Assembly: GCA_963580285.1 (NCBI GenBank) | Contig: OY757017.1 | Location: 17,997,003-18,061,002 of the forward strand | Source of the DNA: Lucinisca nassula | Lineage: Eukaryota; Mollusca; Bivalvia; Lucinida; Lucinidae | Reading direction: 5' to 3' | DNA length: 64,000 nt | Shown: positions 1 through 9,860 of the stretch, one piece after another | How the letters are laid out: the number at the start of each line of letters is the position of its first letter | How positions within the stretch are numbered: the stretch's first letter is position 1 | Notes under the pieces: generated by a model | The model's database searches: none | Told to the model about the DNA's origin: nothing | Seen by the model: the letters and a program-made list of their open reading frames with translations, nothing else | Position numbers and translations under genes: made by a program

Positions 1-305
1 ATAATCATCCAACATTTCATAGGCATTTCATAGTTATGGAAAATCGGTCTGCTAGTTGTCAACAATTGAAGTTAAATTATTGTCGTGAGAAGTAAACGCC
101 TTAAATTATATAGGCTGGCTACTTTCAAATAGCCTACACATATCATTTGGCAACCTGTTGATGACTCATGAATAAAGTAATAATTAGCCGGAAGAAGTGC
201 GCGCGAAATACGGAAAAAAATACGACAACTACTACATATGAAGTGAACGGCATCTTACAACTCAAGTCTGCGAAATCGTGAAAGTGGTTTCACCGACTAC
301 TAATG

Positions 306-622
306 GCCGGCCTCGGTAGCTCAGTTGGATGTGCGTCTGACTGATGATCAGGAGGACGCGGGTTCGATACCTGCCAGGGTCGGCAATATTCTTTCGCGAA
401 GATTGATAATGAAATCTTTTCCACGGTCATTCTCTCCCTTCCGCGGATTCAAGAGCAGTTGTCAGTTTCTGTCGAAAGAATGTGCACTGTACTTGTTAAC
501 CGCTTACGTAAAAAAAATATAAGCCTGCCCAGGACAAGTGTGAAAAGGTAAACTGACCCGCTCAAAAATGACATAAAACAGTGTCTACAGGGCCGTTAAA
601 CTCAAATACAAACAAAAAAACA
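306..622 (+). repeat. SINE-A copy 1, tRNA-headed SINE
   Basis: The head folds like a tRNA: the first seven bases (GCCGGCC) pair with GGTCGGC near 380 with one G-T pair. An A box (TAGCTCAGTTGG, 317-328) and a B box (GGTTCGATACC, 361-371) would form an internal RNA polymerase III promoter. The body runs on through a box containing AAGCCTGCCCAGG that SINE-B also carries, and ends near GTTAAACTCAAA and an A-rich tail. Copies on the other strand at 52311-52613 (full) and 20030-20207 (headless) show it is dispersed, so this is a SINE rather than a working tRNA gene. Confidence 0.85.
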
Positions 623-740
623 TATAATAATGTAAAGCATATCACACACTTTACATAAGAGAAGTAAAGGAAATAATCAGGAATCAATACAGTTACCATA
701 GACACACAGATGAAAGAAACACGAACATTAAATTCAAGGA

Positions 741-1075
741 CAAAGTAGAAGTGGAGGCAATGGTCAGGAATGGATGCAATTAACTCACAGCTCCCATCAG
801 AGACACCAAAGGGAAAGAAACACAAACATGAAACAACAGACCCTAATGAAAACATGAATAGCGGAAAGCCAAAAGGACAGTTACGTTCCCACAAAATGGC
901 CAATAGGCTATCCAAAATAAAATAATATAAGCGACACAAACGCGCAAAGACAAACCATAAAAATAAACCGCGACAGAAGAACCGCCTTGGAACGGTCAGC
1001 GATTTTACGTGGCCACAATTCTCGCCCTTACTTCCGTCGCGATTAACACAAATAATTTGTTCAGTCCGCATGAAA
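741..1075 (-). repeat. RT-A 3' tail, truncated copy
   Basis: This matches the 3' non-RT portion of the RT-A element (full reference at 32768-33982). Read on the minus strand it has the GCGACGGAAGTAAGGGCGAGG box, the CCGTTCCAAGGCGGTTCTTC box, the TGGCCATTTTGTGGGAAAG box and the end GATCATTGCCTCCACTTCT. It abuts a second copy head to tail at 1076. A long open frame across it (562-1110) runs through the repeat boundary and is not taken as a gene. Confidence 0.8.
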
Positions 1076-1735
1076 AGTAAAAGTAAAACAAAGATCAGGA
1101 ATCGATACAATTAACTTATTCCACCCATCAAAGACACCAAAGGGAAAGAAACACAAACATTAAGCGACCAGAGCATAATGGAAACCTAAACAAAGGAAGG
1201 CCATAAGGACAGTTACTTTCCCACAAAATGGCCATATGGCCATCCAAAATAAAAAGACACAAGTGATACACACAGTAAGTAACAAACAACAACATAAATA
1301 AACTGCCAAAGAAGAACCGCCTTGGAACGGTCAGTGGAAAGATTTCCACTGGGGGGCTTAAATCGATTTTACGTGGCCACAATCCTCGCCCTTACTTCCG
1401 TCGCGATTTAAACAAATAATTTGTTCAGTCCGCATGAAGGCCTCCTAACTCATCAGTGCAACATCTCCGTGAACACAAAAAATCAAAGAACCACAGAGGT
1501 GAGACAACGGTGCGGACTCGACAGCAAGAAACCACTGAAATGCTGGAGCAAAAGAAAACCAACAGTTAGACTCCGATGGGCCCGACCAGAGACAGAGCAT
1601 CAGGCACCAACCAACATTACCTTGAATTAGATCTCTCTAATTCTCAATAAGCCTTTACGTTGGAGCCGTCATAGAATCTGAGGCCTGACCCACCGGCGTG
1701 CAATTAAAGAGGGAAGCAAAGTTGCCATTAAAGCC
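1076..1735 (-). repeat. RT-A 3' tail, longer copy
   Basis: This second RT-A tail is of the subfamily whose 3' end reads GATCTTTGTTTTACTTCT rather than GATCATTGCC. It extends further 5' than its neighbour, to the CACGCCGGTGGGTC box, which encodes the last residues of the RT frame (a CTPVG-type motif in the 32768-33982 copy). It sits directly upstream, on the minus strand, of the 741-1075 copy. The 84-residue hydrophobic frame at 1128-1382 recurs in other copies. Confidence 0.8.
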
Positions 1736-1737
1736 CA

Positions 1738-2335
1738 ATGGAAAAGGTGTCTGTAATAATTTAATCCATTTTAATTCAGTTTCATGCCCTTTAAAACCTA
1801 TCTGTAGAATTTACACCATAATATTTTTTTCCAGTGGCTTTATAGAAATATCTTTTATAGAATGACCTGTACGTCTGAAATGACGGTACAAGAAAGTGTC
1901 AGTTTTGGGGGCTTACTAGTTCTACGAAAGTGTTCCTTAAATCGTGTTTCAACATGCGATTGGTTTGCCCGACATACTGCATTTTACAATTTGCAGTATG
2001 TCAGGTTATCACATATATCAAATCCGTAGACTTACATGTCAAATCGGACATGTTAACTACAGAAAAACGTCTACCGTTTCCAGGTGAAGACAGGTAGACG
2101 CAGTTCATAAATGTGAACAGCACCTGCACCACTTAGCATTGCACTTGGAGATACTAGGGTCATTCCAACCATTTTGAAAGGATTGGTATATTTCCGAAGA
2201 ATAAGCGATTTGAAAGTCCGTAAGTAACCAGCCTATCCATCTTCCAATGGCCGAGACAACCAAGATGTTCATGCCTTGTTTGAATACGTGTTTTAGGCAT
2301 GAGGGAAAATGCCCTCTTATCGTGTCATTCACTCA
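1738..2335 (-). pseudogene. Penelope-like element fragment with GIY-YIG-type end (broken)
   Basis: Read on the minus strand, 2332-2105 is open and ends in ISKCNAKWCRCCSHL, a cysteine-rich stretch of the kind that precedes the endonuclease of Penelope-like elements. Further on, 2040-1960 reads LIYVI, a stop, then CKMQYVGQTNR and a run resembling a degraded GIY-YIG domain (known pattern: hydrophobic-Y-x-I ... YVGQT-x-R). Stops and frame changes interrupt it, so it is inactive. A second copy at 27650-27960 keeps the same cysteine block. No RT core of this family is visible beside it. Confidence 0.6.
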
Positions 2336-2389
2336 AAAGATATTAAACATGGCTTAGCCTAGCGATGCAAAAGCAAGCCTTTTGTCAAA

Positions 2390-3329
2390 AGTTGAGTACC
2401 GTGCTGTACTTTGATAATTGTATTGAAAGTAAACCAGGTCAGGAAATACATTGCGAGTTGACCAATGCTTATGGGTCTTCTGAAATCATCGTATGCCCAA
2501 GTTAAATTCTAGTTACGGGAATCAAACGCGGTAGAACGTCTTTAGAAGACGAAACCAGGTCTGGACGCCCGTCAGATGCCACCGATGAAGAAATGTGTAA
2601 CAAAACAGAAGTGAAGGCAAGGATCAGGAATCGATACAATCAACACAAATCTCCTACCAACGCAACGAGCAAATTACAAACAGAGCATCAATATACAGTG
2701 CATTGTTGAAGCAGTTTAGGTCAAAGGAAGATGATTTTCTTTCACGTCGGGAGCATGTAGATGAGACCGGGGTCCGTTATTAAGAGCCAGAGAATAATAC
2801 TCAAAGTCGCCAGTGGGTAGGGCCGGGGTCTACGAGGCCAAAGAAGTTCCAAATGCAACCCTCTGCTGGCAAGGTGATGACAAATGAATTTTGGGAGCAC
2901 AAGGAGTTATTATGATTGACTGTCTAGATAAGAAAACGTAAAATAACAGGTGCGTATTATGTTACTTTGCTCGACCAACTGAGAACTGCGATTCGTGAAA
3001 AAAGCCGAGATAAATATTCCAAAGGGATTCTTCACCAACAGGACAATGCAAGAGACCAAACTTGCAAACTAACAATGGATGCTGTTAAGCGGAATGGGTA
3101 CAAGCTATTACCGCACCCTCCCCCACTCCCTATTCTCCGGACTTAGCTCCTAGTGGCTATTTTGTAAAAGAATATCCGCGGACGTCATTTCCGGTCCAAC
3201 GAAGAAGTCATGGCGGCAGTTGAGGAGTGGGTCGGAGACCAGAACCTTAGCTTCTTCAGTTCTTGGTTGATGACACTTGGACAGCGTTGGTCCAAGTGTA
3301 TCATTCTAGAGGCTAATTACGTCGAATAA
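2390..3329 (+). pseudogene. Mariner-type (DD34D) transposase remnant
   Basis: Scattered frames match mariner transposases of the SETMAR type: GRTSLEDETRSGRPSDATDEE at about 2530-2595, VDETG near 2760, ALYV-like GAYYVTLLDQLR and HQQDNA near 2955-3050, SPDLAPSGYF near 3134-3165 (shifted frame), and NEEVMAAVEEW near 3200, ending in NYVE and a stop at 3327-3329. The third catalytic aspartate (PSD in the family) reads PSG here. Several stops and frameshifts are present. A piece of RT-A 3' end (about 2607-2652) interrupts it. Family function: cut-and-paste transposition into TA. This copy is dead. Confidence 0.75.
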
Positions 3330-3389
3330 AACGAGATCGATCTCACCAAGAAATAAGTTAGGCTGTTTGTTATTGATTCGCCGACGGAA

Positions 3390-4738
3390 ACTGAACCCTG
3401 ATGAAATTATCACAAGCGGAAAGCCTAAAAGACAGTTACTTTCCCACAAAATGGCCAAAGACAACCCCACCCCGACAGCCCAAACCCCCCATAGAAAACA
3501 AAATATAAGCAAACCATACATGTCAAAACAAACTATAACAAAATAAACAAATAAACGACAGAAGAGCCGCCTTGGAACCATAAAATATATTTCACTAAGG
3601 GTGGGAAGGGGGGCGGACTGGGAGTCTTTAATCGATTTTACGTGGCCATAATGGCCATAATCCTCGGCCTTGGTTCTGTCGCGGTCTAGACAAATGATTT
3701 GTTCATTTCGCATGTAGGATTTCAAGCTCATCAGCGCTACATCTCCGAGAACATAAAAATCAAAAGACTATATATACTCACCGGAAATAGAAACTATACA
3801 CTCATTTTTAAGTTGTCACTGGCGAAACATTTTAATGAAGTTTGAATTCCAATTATATAAATTATCATCATTGGCATGTCTTATTTATCGAATAAAATGT
3901 TTAACGATAGCTACGCTTTAACGGGTAGACCCACAGGCTCAAAGCAAGGGTCAAAATTATGCTGTTCAAGTTTCCATTGAGTCAAACTTTTTGTGTCGCG
4001 AATGTGATTTCCCATTTTTACCAGTTATTACGCATCATCTAACGTTGGGAATATTGTTTACAAAATGAAAATTTTCACAATGGTTGAAATGTTATCGACG
4101 TTTAAATATTGGACCAAACCACCGGAAGTGAGCGAAAAGTATGGCATTTCTGATTGCGGTTTTTGTTTTTATCAATATTTAAGACACAGCTGAGAATTCT
4201 AAAACGATTGAAGGCACTTTCGGGTCGATTTTTGGCTTGAAACATTATTTTGAAAATTTCGCTGAAAAAAAGCAGTTTTTGAGATTTCAATACAATGTTT
4301 GTTTCTCGATAATTTTTAGATGCTATGTTATTTTTTTATTCCTTGCTTTGTACTTGTTACCTATACGCAAAAAATGTTGACGTCAAAATTCGATTTTAAA
4401 CAGATTTTGTGAAAAATGCACTTTTTTACATTTTTCCCAAAAACTTTTATTTTGAACACCAGATTTTCTTAAAATTGTTACAAGATTCATGTCGATAGTT
4501 AGTTAAGTCCTTAATCAGTAATTTTTAACTGAATTATCCACTTGTTTTGTCAGGCGAGACAATTTAAAAGTGTATAGTTTCTATTTCCGGTCAGTATAGA
4601 TGAAAACAACGATGGGGACATGACTGCATGAAATACTGAAATACTGGAGTAAAAGAAAACCAACAGTTAGTCTCCGATGGGCCCGACCAGACACAGAATA
4701 TCAGGTTCCAAAGTCAGGCATAAACATTCTCGAAGTAA
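3390..4738 (-). repeat. RT-A 3' tail split by a DNA transposon
   Basis: The 3' part (3390-3770) and the 5' part (4600-4738) are two halves of one RT-A tail. The left half ends in the ACATAAAAATCAAAAGAC box and the right half resumes with the CTGGAGTAAAAGAAAACC box that follows it in uninterrupted copies such as 1076-1735. The gap between the halves is filled exactly by the element at 3775-4596. Confidence 0.8.
3775..4596. mobile_element. 822-bp TA-flanked DNA transposon, non-autonomous
   Basis: The ends form inverted repeats: TACTCACCGGAAATAGAAAC on the left, and the reverse complement of the right end begins TACTGACCGGAAATAGAAAC, continuing to match through CTATACACT. TA lies outside each end (3773-3774 and 4597-4598), a Tc1/mariner-like target duplication. 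The insertion splits an RT-A tail whose flanks rejoin cleanly. The interior is AT-rich; a 62-codon frame at 4102-4290 has no recognised domain, so the element looks non-autonomous. Confidence 0.8.
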
Positions 4739-5075
4739 AACAGAAGTGAAAGCAATGATAAGGCAGAATTCCATACAATCGATACAATTATCCAAAAAAT
4801 CCTATCAGAGACACCAAAAGGGAAAGAAACACAAACATGAAATAACTAGACCCTAATGGACACATCAATGGCGGAAAACATAAAGGACAGTTTCTGTCCC
4901 TGAAAATGGCCAATTGGCTATCCAAACCAAACAAATACAAGCGATACATTCACTCAAAGACGAACAAATGAACAATGGAGCTTTAACGCTGGGGGCTGTT
5001 ATAGTATCTGAGGCCTGATACGCCGATGCGCAACTTAAGAGGGAAGAAAATTGTCCGATGTAAGAAAACTGACTT
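4739..5075 (-). repeat. RT-A 3' tail, internally deleted
   Basis: It shares the GAAAGCAATGATAAGG-type 3' end and the AAAGGACAGTTTCTGTCC box with other copies. After about 4980 it jumps to the AGCTTTAACGCTGGGGGCTG / GATACGCCGATGCG boxes that normally lie ~350 bp upstream, so the middle is deleted. It abuts the split copy at 3390-4738 head to tail. Confidence 0.7.
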
Positions 5076-5319
5076 GATCGCCCGGCAAAAGACTGTCAGG
5101 CCTCATTTACCCACCTATCGAATATTTTATCAATGTCGCCTGTAAGATGAGATGAGGTGGTGTCATACCCGGATTCATCCGGGTAACACTCACAGGTACA
5201 AATCAATGGCGTTTGTATTGCTGAGACCATAAAATAGGTGTTAGATTTTTTTTTTTAATTTAAACATATATTTTATTACAGCATTGATACCATTGAAAAA
5301 TAAGACAAGTAATGATAAA

Positions 5320-5713
5320 AATGGAATTGAAGACAATGATCAGGAATATCGATACAATCAACCCACAACTTCCATCAAAGACACCAAATGGAAAGATATA
5401 CAAACATGAAACAGCTAGACCATAATGGAAACATCAATAGCGGAAAGCCAAAAGGACAGTTACTTTCCCACAATATGGTCAATTGGCTATCCCAAAGAAC
5501 AAATACAAGCGGTACACACACTCAAAGCCAAACCATAACAAAAGTAAACTGCAACAGAAGAACCGCAGTGGAACGGTCAATGAAACTTGGGGGGAGGGGG
5601 GGGGGGTGGGGGGGGGGGTTCTATACTCGATTTTATGCGGCCGCAATCTGCGCCCTTACTTCCGTCGCGATTTAGACAAATAATGTGTTCAGTGCACATA
5701 AAGGCATCAGTGC
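5320..5713 (-). repeat. RT-A 3' tail with expanded G/C tract
   Basis: RT-A tail in the GATCATTGTCTTC-type subfamily. At 5588-5619 a nearly pure G run (C run on the element strand) sits where other copies have six to nine C before the CCAGTGG box. It joins 5714-6000 head to tail. Confidence 0.75.
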
Positions 5714-6000
5714 AAAGTAGAAGTAAAACAAAGATCAGGAATTGATACAATCAACTCACTCCACCCATAAAAGACACCAAAGGGAAAGAAACACAAACAC
5801 CAAGCGACCAGACCATAACGGAAACCCAAACAAAGGAAGGCAACAAGGACAGTTACTTTCCCACAAAATGGCCATATGGCCATCCAAAATTAAAAGACAC
5901 AAGTGATACACACAGTAAGTAACAAACAACAACATAAATAAATCGCCACAGAAGAGCCGCCTTCTCCAAGAATACAAAAATCAAACAACCACACAAAAAT
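5714..6000 (-). repeat. RT-A 3' tail, truncated
   Basis: RT-A tail of the GATCTTTGTTTTACTTCT subfamily, containing the conserved ~70-residue hydrophobic frame (5756-5977). On its 5' side it jumps from the GCGGCTCTTCTGTGG box to the TTTGTATTCTTGGAGA box, so it carries an internal deletion. Confidence 0.75.
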
Positions 6001-7266
6001 TGGGATTAGAACGAAAGCATGAGTGCGTCTATAGTTAAGATTTCTTATAGATTCCATTAATTCTATGCATTTCGTAGATAATTTCAATGATATATAGAAA
6101 AAAGTAAAAACCGTTGTATTTATAGATATTTTGAGAGATGGAGCAAAACCGTAATATTTAACATGTTTTTGTTTGATTTTGTTCCGATTGTGTTCGAAAA
6201 CATGTTAAATTTTGTAATTACTATTCAACGGATCAGTTTACCCGATGCTGATTATATTTTAATAGGTTTTCCTTGTAGAATACATATCTTCCAGAATGGA
6301 AAAATAATGTGTTTTATCATCTTCGTTTACCCCGATTACACAATAATAACAAATTGAATGTATTTTCTTTGTGTGTAAACAGTATCTGTACCCGTGACAT
6401 TACCTGTACAGTTACTGATGGTGTATTGCCATCTTTTCGGATAGCGCCATTAAGTCAGAAGGGTACAGCAAACAAAGTATAATATAAGTTTAGCAACCTC
6501 TAGGTTTTAATCAATCCGAAATTCTACTACTGTTATCCATAAACTAAAACTTAGTAATTGTTTCCGCGTCTAGAATGTCTACACACGACTTCTCAACACC
6601 CTTTACTACCATTCCATAGCTTAATCTAGAATGAAATAGTAAATTTAATTGAGGCTGTTTTACCTTCTTGCAATGAAACAATTGCTTTCGTTACTTCCGA
6701 TGACAAAAAACAAAACCAAAAAACTTTTAAACTTTAAAACTTTGGTCTTGCCAAAATGTTTTGACGCTTTAATATAGATAAGAGTTTCATAATATGTGGT
6801 ACTTAGTTACACAAACACATTTGTAGAATTCCGATGGGCGCCTTTCTTGAAGCAGAGTAGTTTTTATTTTACTATTATTAAAGAGATTTAATGATTTCTC
6901 TTTCTGAACGCATGCAAGATAATATAATTAAAGCTTTTTACTCAACGGTGAAATATATGCACAACCTTTTGAATATTGACAATCCTTTATATGAAGGAAT
7001 GGTTGGTAAAATCAATCCTGCTTATTTGCAGTGAAATAAAGTTAATACGCCTAATACCGGATGTGAAGTTTTTTTTAATTTACATTTATTTATGTTATAC
7101 TGACATGTTTCATCAAATCTCTATGATAAACTCGATGAATTTGATTTCTAATTAGCTTACTTTCCGTTCTTGGAAAGTGATGTTTCCGCACCACTTCTTA
7201 TAGTGTTTACATTTATCACTGTGCACGCTTTCCTTGTGGCTGAGTTCAATGCTCGTGATTGAAAAC
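6001..7266. other. No recognisable feature (AT-rich)
   Basis: I see no match to any repeat family in this window, no long frame and no RNA gene. The longest frame (6163-6357, 64 codons) has no recognised domain. This is one of the few stretches that may be single-copy DNA. Confidence 0.5.
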
Positions 7267-7606
7267 TGATGTGAAGGCAATGCCCAGGAATCAATACAAG
7301 AAACCATTAGCTCCAATCAGAGACATCAAAGGGAAAGAAGAACAAACATGAAACAACTAGACGCTAATAGAAACCTCAACAGCGGAAAGCCAACAGGGCA
7401 GTTACTTTCCCACAATATGGCCAATTTCCTATCCAAAACAAAATAATAGAAGCGATACACACTCAAAGACAAACCATAACAGAAATAAACCGCGACAGAG
7501 AAACCGCATTGGAACGGTCAGTGAAACAAATTCCACTGGTTTCTTTGATGGGAGCTGTGGGTTAATTACATCGATTCCTGATCATTGCCTTCACTTCTAT
7601 TTTGAG
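7267..7606 (-). repeat. RT-A 3' tail with inverted copy of its own end
   Basis: 7267-7543 is an RT-A tail on the minus strand. From about 7542 to 7606 the last ~65 bp of the same tail occur again on the plus strand (GGGAGCTGTGGGTTAATT ... GATCATTGCCTTCACTTC). The pair forms an inverted junction. Confidence 0.7.
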
Positions 7607-7623
7607 TCATGCCTGCTTGTAAA

Positions 7624-7904
7624 GCATTACGATAACACACCCTTGCGACATAGTGCATTTTTTCACATCTCCAAAATGGCCATTTTTCTGATGAAAATCC
7701 TTGCTATTTTTCTTATAAATACTGCAAACATAGGTTGTGGGTGCTCGTTAGAACCGCCTCATTGAGGCGGTTCTAACGAGTACCCACAACCTATGTCTTG
7801 GAGTAAAAATAAGAAAAATAATGTTTACCCCCGTAAACCCCAGTTTTCTCTATATAATGTGGGGTATAGGGGGGTCTTCATTTCACGGACTTGGTCTAGT
7901 GATG
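7624..7904 (+). mobile_element. P2 element (PAL core carrier), copy 1
   Basis: It starts CATTACGATAACACACCC and ends in CATTTCACGGACTTG..GTGATG. The centre is a near-perfect palindrome: GTTGTGGGTGCTCGTTAG, AACCGCCTCA, then TGAGGCGGTT, CTAACGAGTACCCACAAC (about 7735-7790). A second hairpin is formed by AACCCCAG..TGGGGT around 7835-7870. The same layout recurs at 8797, 54747, 57725, 58677 and, inverted, 59513. No coding capacity. Confidence 0.75.
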
Positions 7905-8340
7905 AAGAGTAGGGAGCAGCAGCCATCAAATTCGTCACCACATGTCAATTCATATCACCAGTGACAGCTCAAATGCATAGAGGTTATAACGTACATCTGC
8001 AATACAATACGGTTTACATAATACAATACACCACAATAAGACCCCCCCCCCCCCCGTAATGGCGAATTACTGAATAAATAAAACATTTCTGCCGCGCTGA
8101 GCAGACAAGCAGGCTGGTCCACACATGCGACAATAACCTATAACAGCACTGCTAAACCCCATCTTGGCTGAGCAATAATTATCAACAATAATATTCGATA
8201 TTTATTCTCCGTCACTGAGCACTACTGAAATCAATTTCTTGCTCACTATAACTAAGCAAAACACAGCACGCCTTTATAGGTAATGGACAATAATTGTGTT
8301 TTATTCTACAGCAAATCACGTCAAGGAAGAACGTGACGAG

Positions 8341-8450
8341 TGACGTCATTAAAAACTGCCAATTTATGACGTCAATAGTCGATTTCCTTCACGATAGACG
8401 GTGTGACGTCATATTCTCGCATCGAAAATCTTAGAAAAGGATATAAATGC
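8341..8450. promoter_or_regulatory. Cluster of three CRE-like sites with a TATA-like box
   Basis: The palindrome TGACGTCA, the consensus site for CREB/ATF factors, occurs at 8341-8348, 8367-8374 and 8404-8411. A TATA-like ATATAAAT lies near 8440. No frame of note follows: the first ATG downstream is closed after three codons. It could be a promoter of a non-coding or decayed transposon, or chance in a CG-containing patch. Confidence 0.35.
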
Positions 8451-8553
8451 ATATGTTACAGTCGAGAATTTTAGCGGGATTTCTTCTATCAATGGCGAAG
8501 TGAGATTTTGAAGGATAAAACAGCATTATTGTCGATTTTCAACCTGTTAGAAT

Positions 8554-8713
8554 AGAAATAGATCAGCTCTAGTTTGTGATTTGTGGAGTAATAAATCACA
8601 GTTTGTCGGTCAGTTGCAAGTTGACAAATCACGCGCTCTACGCGCTCGTGATTTGATATACTTTACAACTGACCTCCAACCTCAACAAATCACAGTTAGA
8701 GCTGATCTATTTC
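8554..8713. repeat. Foldback repeat, ~160 bp
   Basis: The outer arms AATAGATCAGCTCTA and TAGAGCTGATCTATT are inverted copies, continuing through TGTGATTTGT / ACAAATCACA. An inner palindrome, CAAATCACGCGCTC..GCGCTCGTGATTTG, sits near 8624-8655. The whole would fold into a two-tier hairpin. No second copy is seen in the window. Confidence 0.6.
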
Positions 8714-8796
8714 TTAAGCAAAACACAATCCAATTCGTACTCATCGCATCAGATAAGCAAGAATCAATTGACTAGACTACGCATTTGCGCCTTCTC

Positions 8797-9084
8797 ATTA
8801 CGATAACACACCCGTGTGATATAGGGCATTTTACATATCTCCAAAATGGCTACTTTTCTGATGAAAATCCGTGATATTTTTTCTTATAAATGCACGAAAT
8901 ATATGTTGTGGGTGCTCGTTAGAACCGCCTCATTGAGGCGGTTCTAACGAGTACCCACAACCTATGTATTGGAGCTGAAATAAGAAAAATATTATATACC
9001 CCCGTAAACCCCAGTTTTCTCTATATGAAGTGGGGTTTAGGGGGGGGGGGGGGGGTCTTCATTTCACGGACTTGTTCACGTGAT
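8797..9084 (+). mobile_element. P2 element, copy 2
   Basis: Same plan as 7624-7904: CATTACGATAACACACCC start, PAL core at about 8904-8965, AACCCCAG..TGGGGT hairpin, and a CATTTCACGGACTTGTTCACGTGATG-like end. A G run (9041-9055) replaces the short G tract after the second hairpin. Confidence 0.75.
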
Positions 9085-9102
9085 GTGATTGCCCGCCAAT
9101 CA

Positions 9103-9402
9103 CCATTACGAAAACACGCCTATACTAATACATTGTAAATTGTACCACAAAAAAAAAAAACAAAAAAAAAAAAGAAAATTTTCAGATGAAACATTGTCCT
9201 ATTTTTTTCTTATTACTGCTGAAAATATAGTTTTAGGGTACTCATGAGAACCTCCTCATCGATGCGGTTCTAACGAGTACCCACAATCTATAGTTTAGAG
9301 CAGTAATAAGAGAAATAAGGTTAACCCCTGTAAACCCCAGCTTTACTATATAAAAGTGGGGTTAAAGGGGGTCAAAATTAGATAGGTTGTGTTTTCGTGA
9401 TG
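9103..9402 (-). mobile_element. P1 element (PAL core carrier)
   Basis: Its termini are inverted: CATTACGAAAACACGCCTAT on the left, and the right end reads ATAGGTTGTGTTTTCGTGATG. It holds a diverged PAL core (about 9228-9292) and the second hairpin AACCCCAGC..GTGGGGTT. It lies 18 bp after a P2 element, a pairing seen four more times near 54-59 kb. Confidence 0.7.
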
Positions 9403-9717
9403 ATATAAAAAGTAGAATACAGTTCGGTTTCAGACCAATCTCCGCGACAAAACACATTAAATAACCAATAACCGTTCATAAATTAAGCTCATAAACAGGT
9501 ACCTCAAAGTGTTCATAAAAAGGTGGAATTCTGTCGTACGTATAAACAGAAAACTGTTAGGTCTTCACTGCACAATGCATATCGTGCTATTAGAACGACG
9601 AGCCGATCAACACAATTAACATAAAAGGCCCAAACGTGCTAAACTCCTCGTATTTTGAAGTTGTATCCTTTTGAACTTTTAAGATAATGGTCCAGGATGT
9701 GGATTTTCAGCACGATG

Positions 9718-9860
9718 TTTTGTTTGTTTGTTTGTTTGAATTGAGGTTTAACGTCCCCGTCAGCACTATTCAGGTCATTTTGGAGACGTTGCTGCCATTT
9801 TTGTGGGGATTTTACCCGACATTGTGTATAAATGACATCTCAAGCCCTGCCACCCATTGA
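9718..9860 (-). repeat. SINE-B, 3' half of a split copy
   Basis: Read on the minus strand it ends GGGGACGTTAAACCTCAA followed by an AAAC-type tail. The left half stops at CCCATTGA, the point from which the other half at 11190-11314 continues; RT-A lies between. Confidence 0.8.

Noticed and set aside
306..380. A functional tRNA gene
   Set aside because: The tRNA-like head is followed by a dispersed body found again at 52.3 kb and, headless, at 20.0 kb. It is a SINE head.
562..1110. A 182-codon protein gene on the minus strand
   Set aside because: It spans a SINE-A tail and an RT-A 3' tail across a repeat junction; no conserved domain and no support as a unit.
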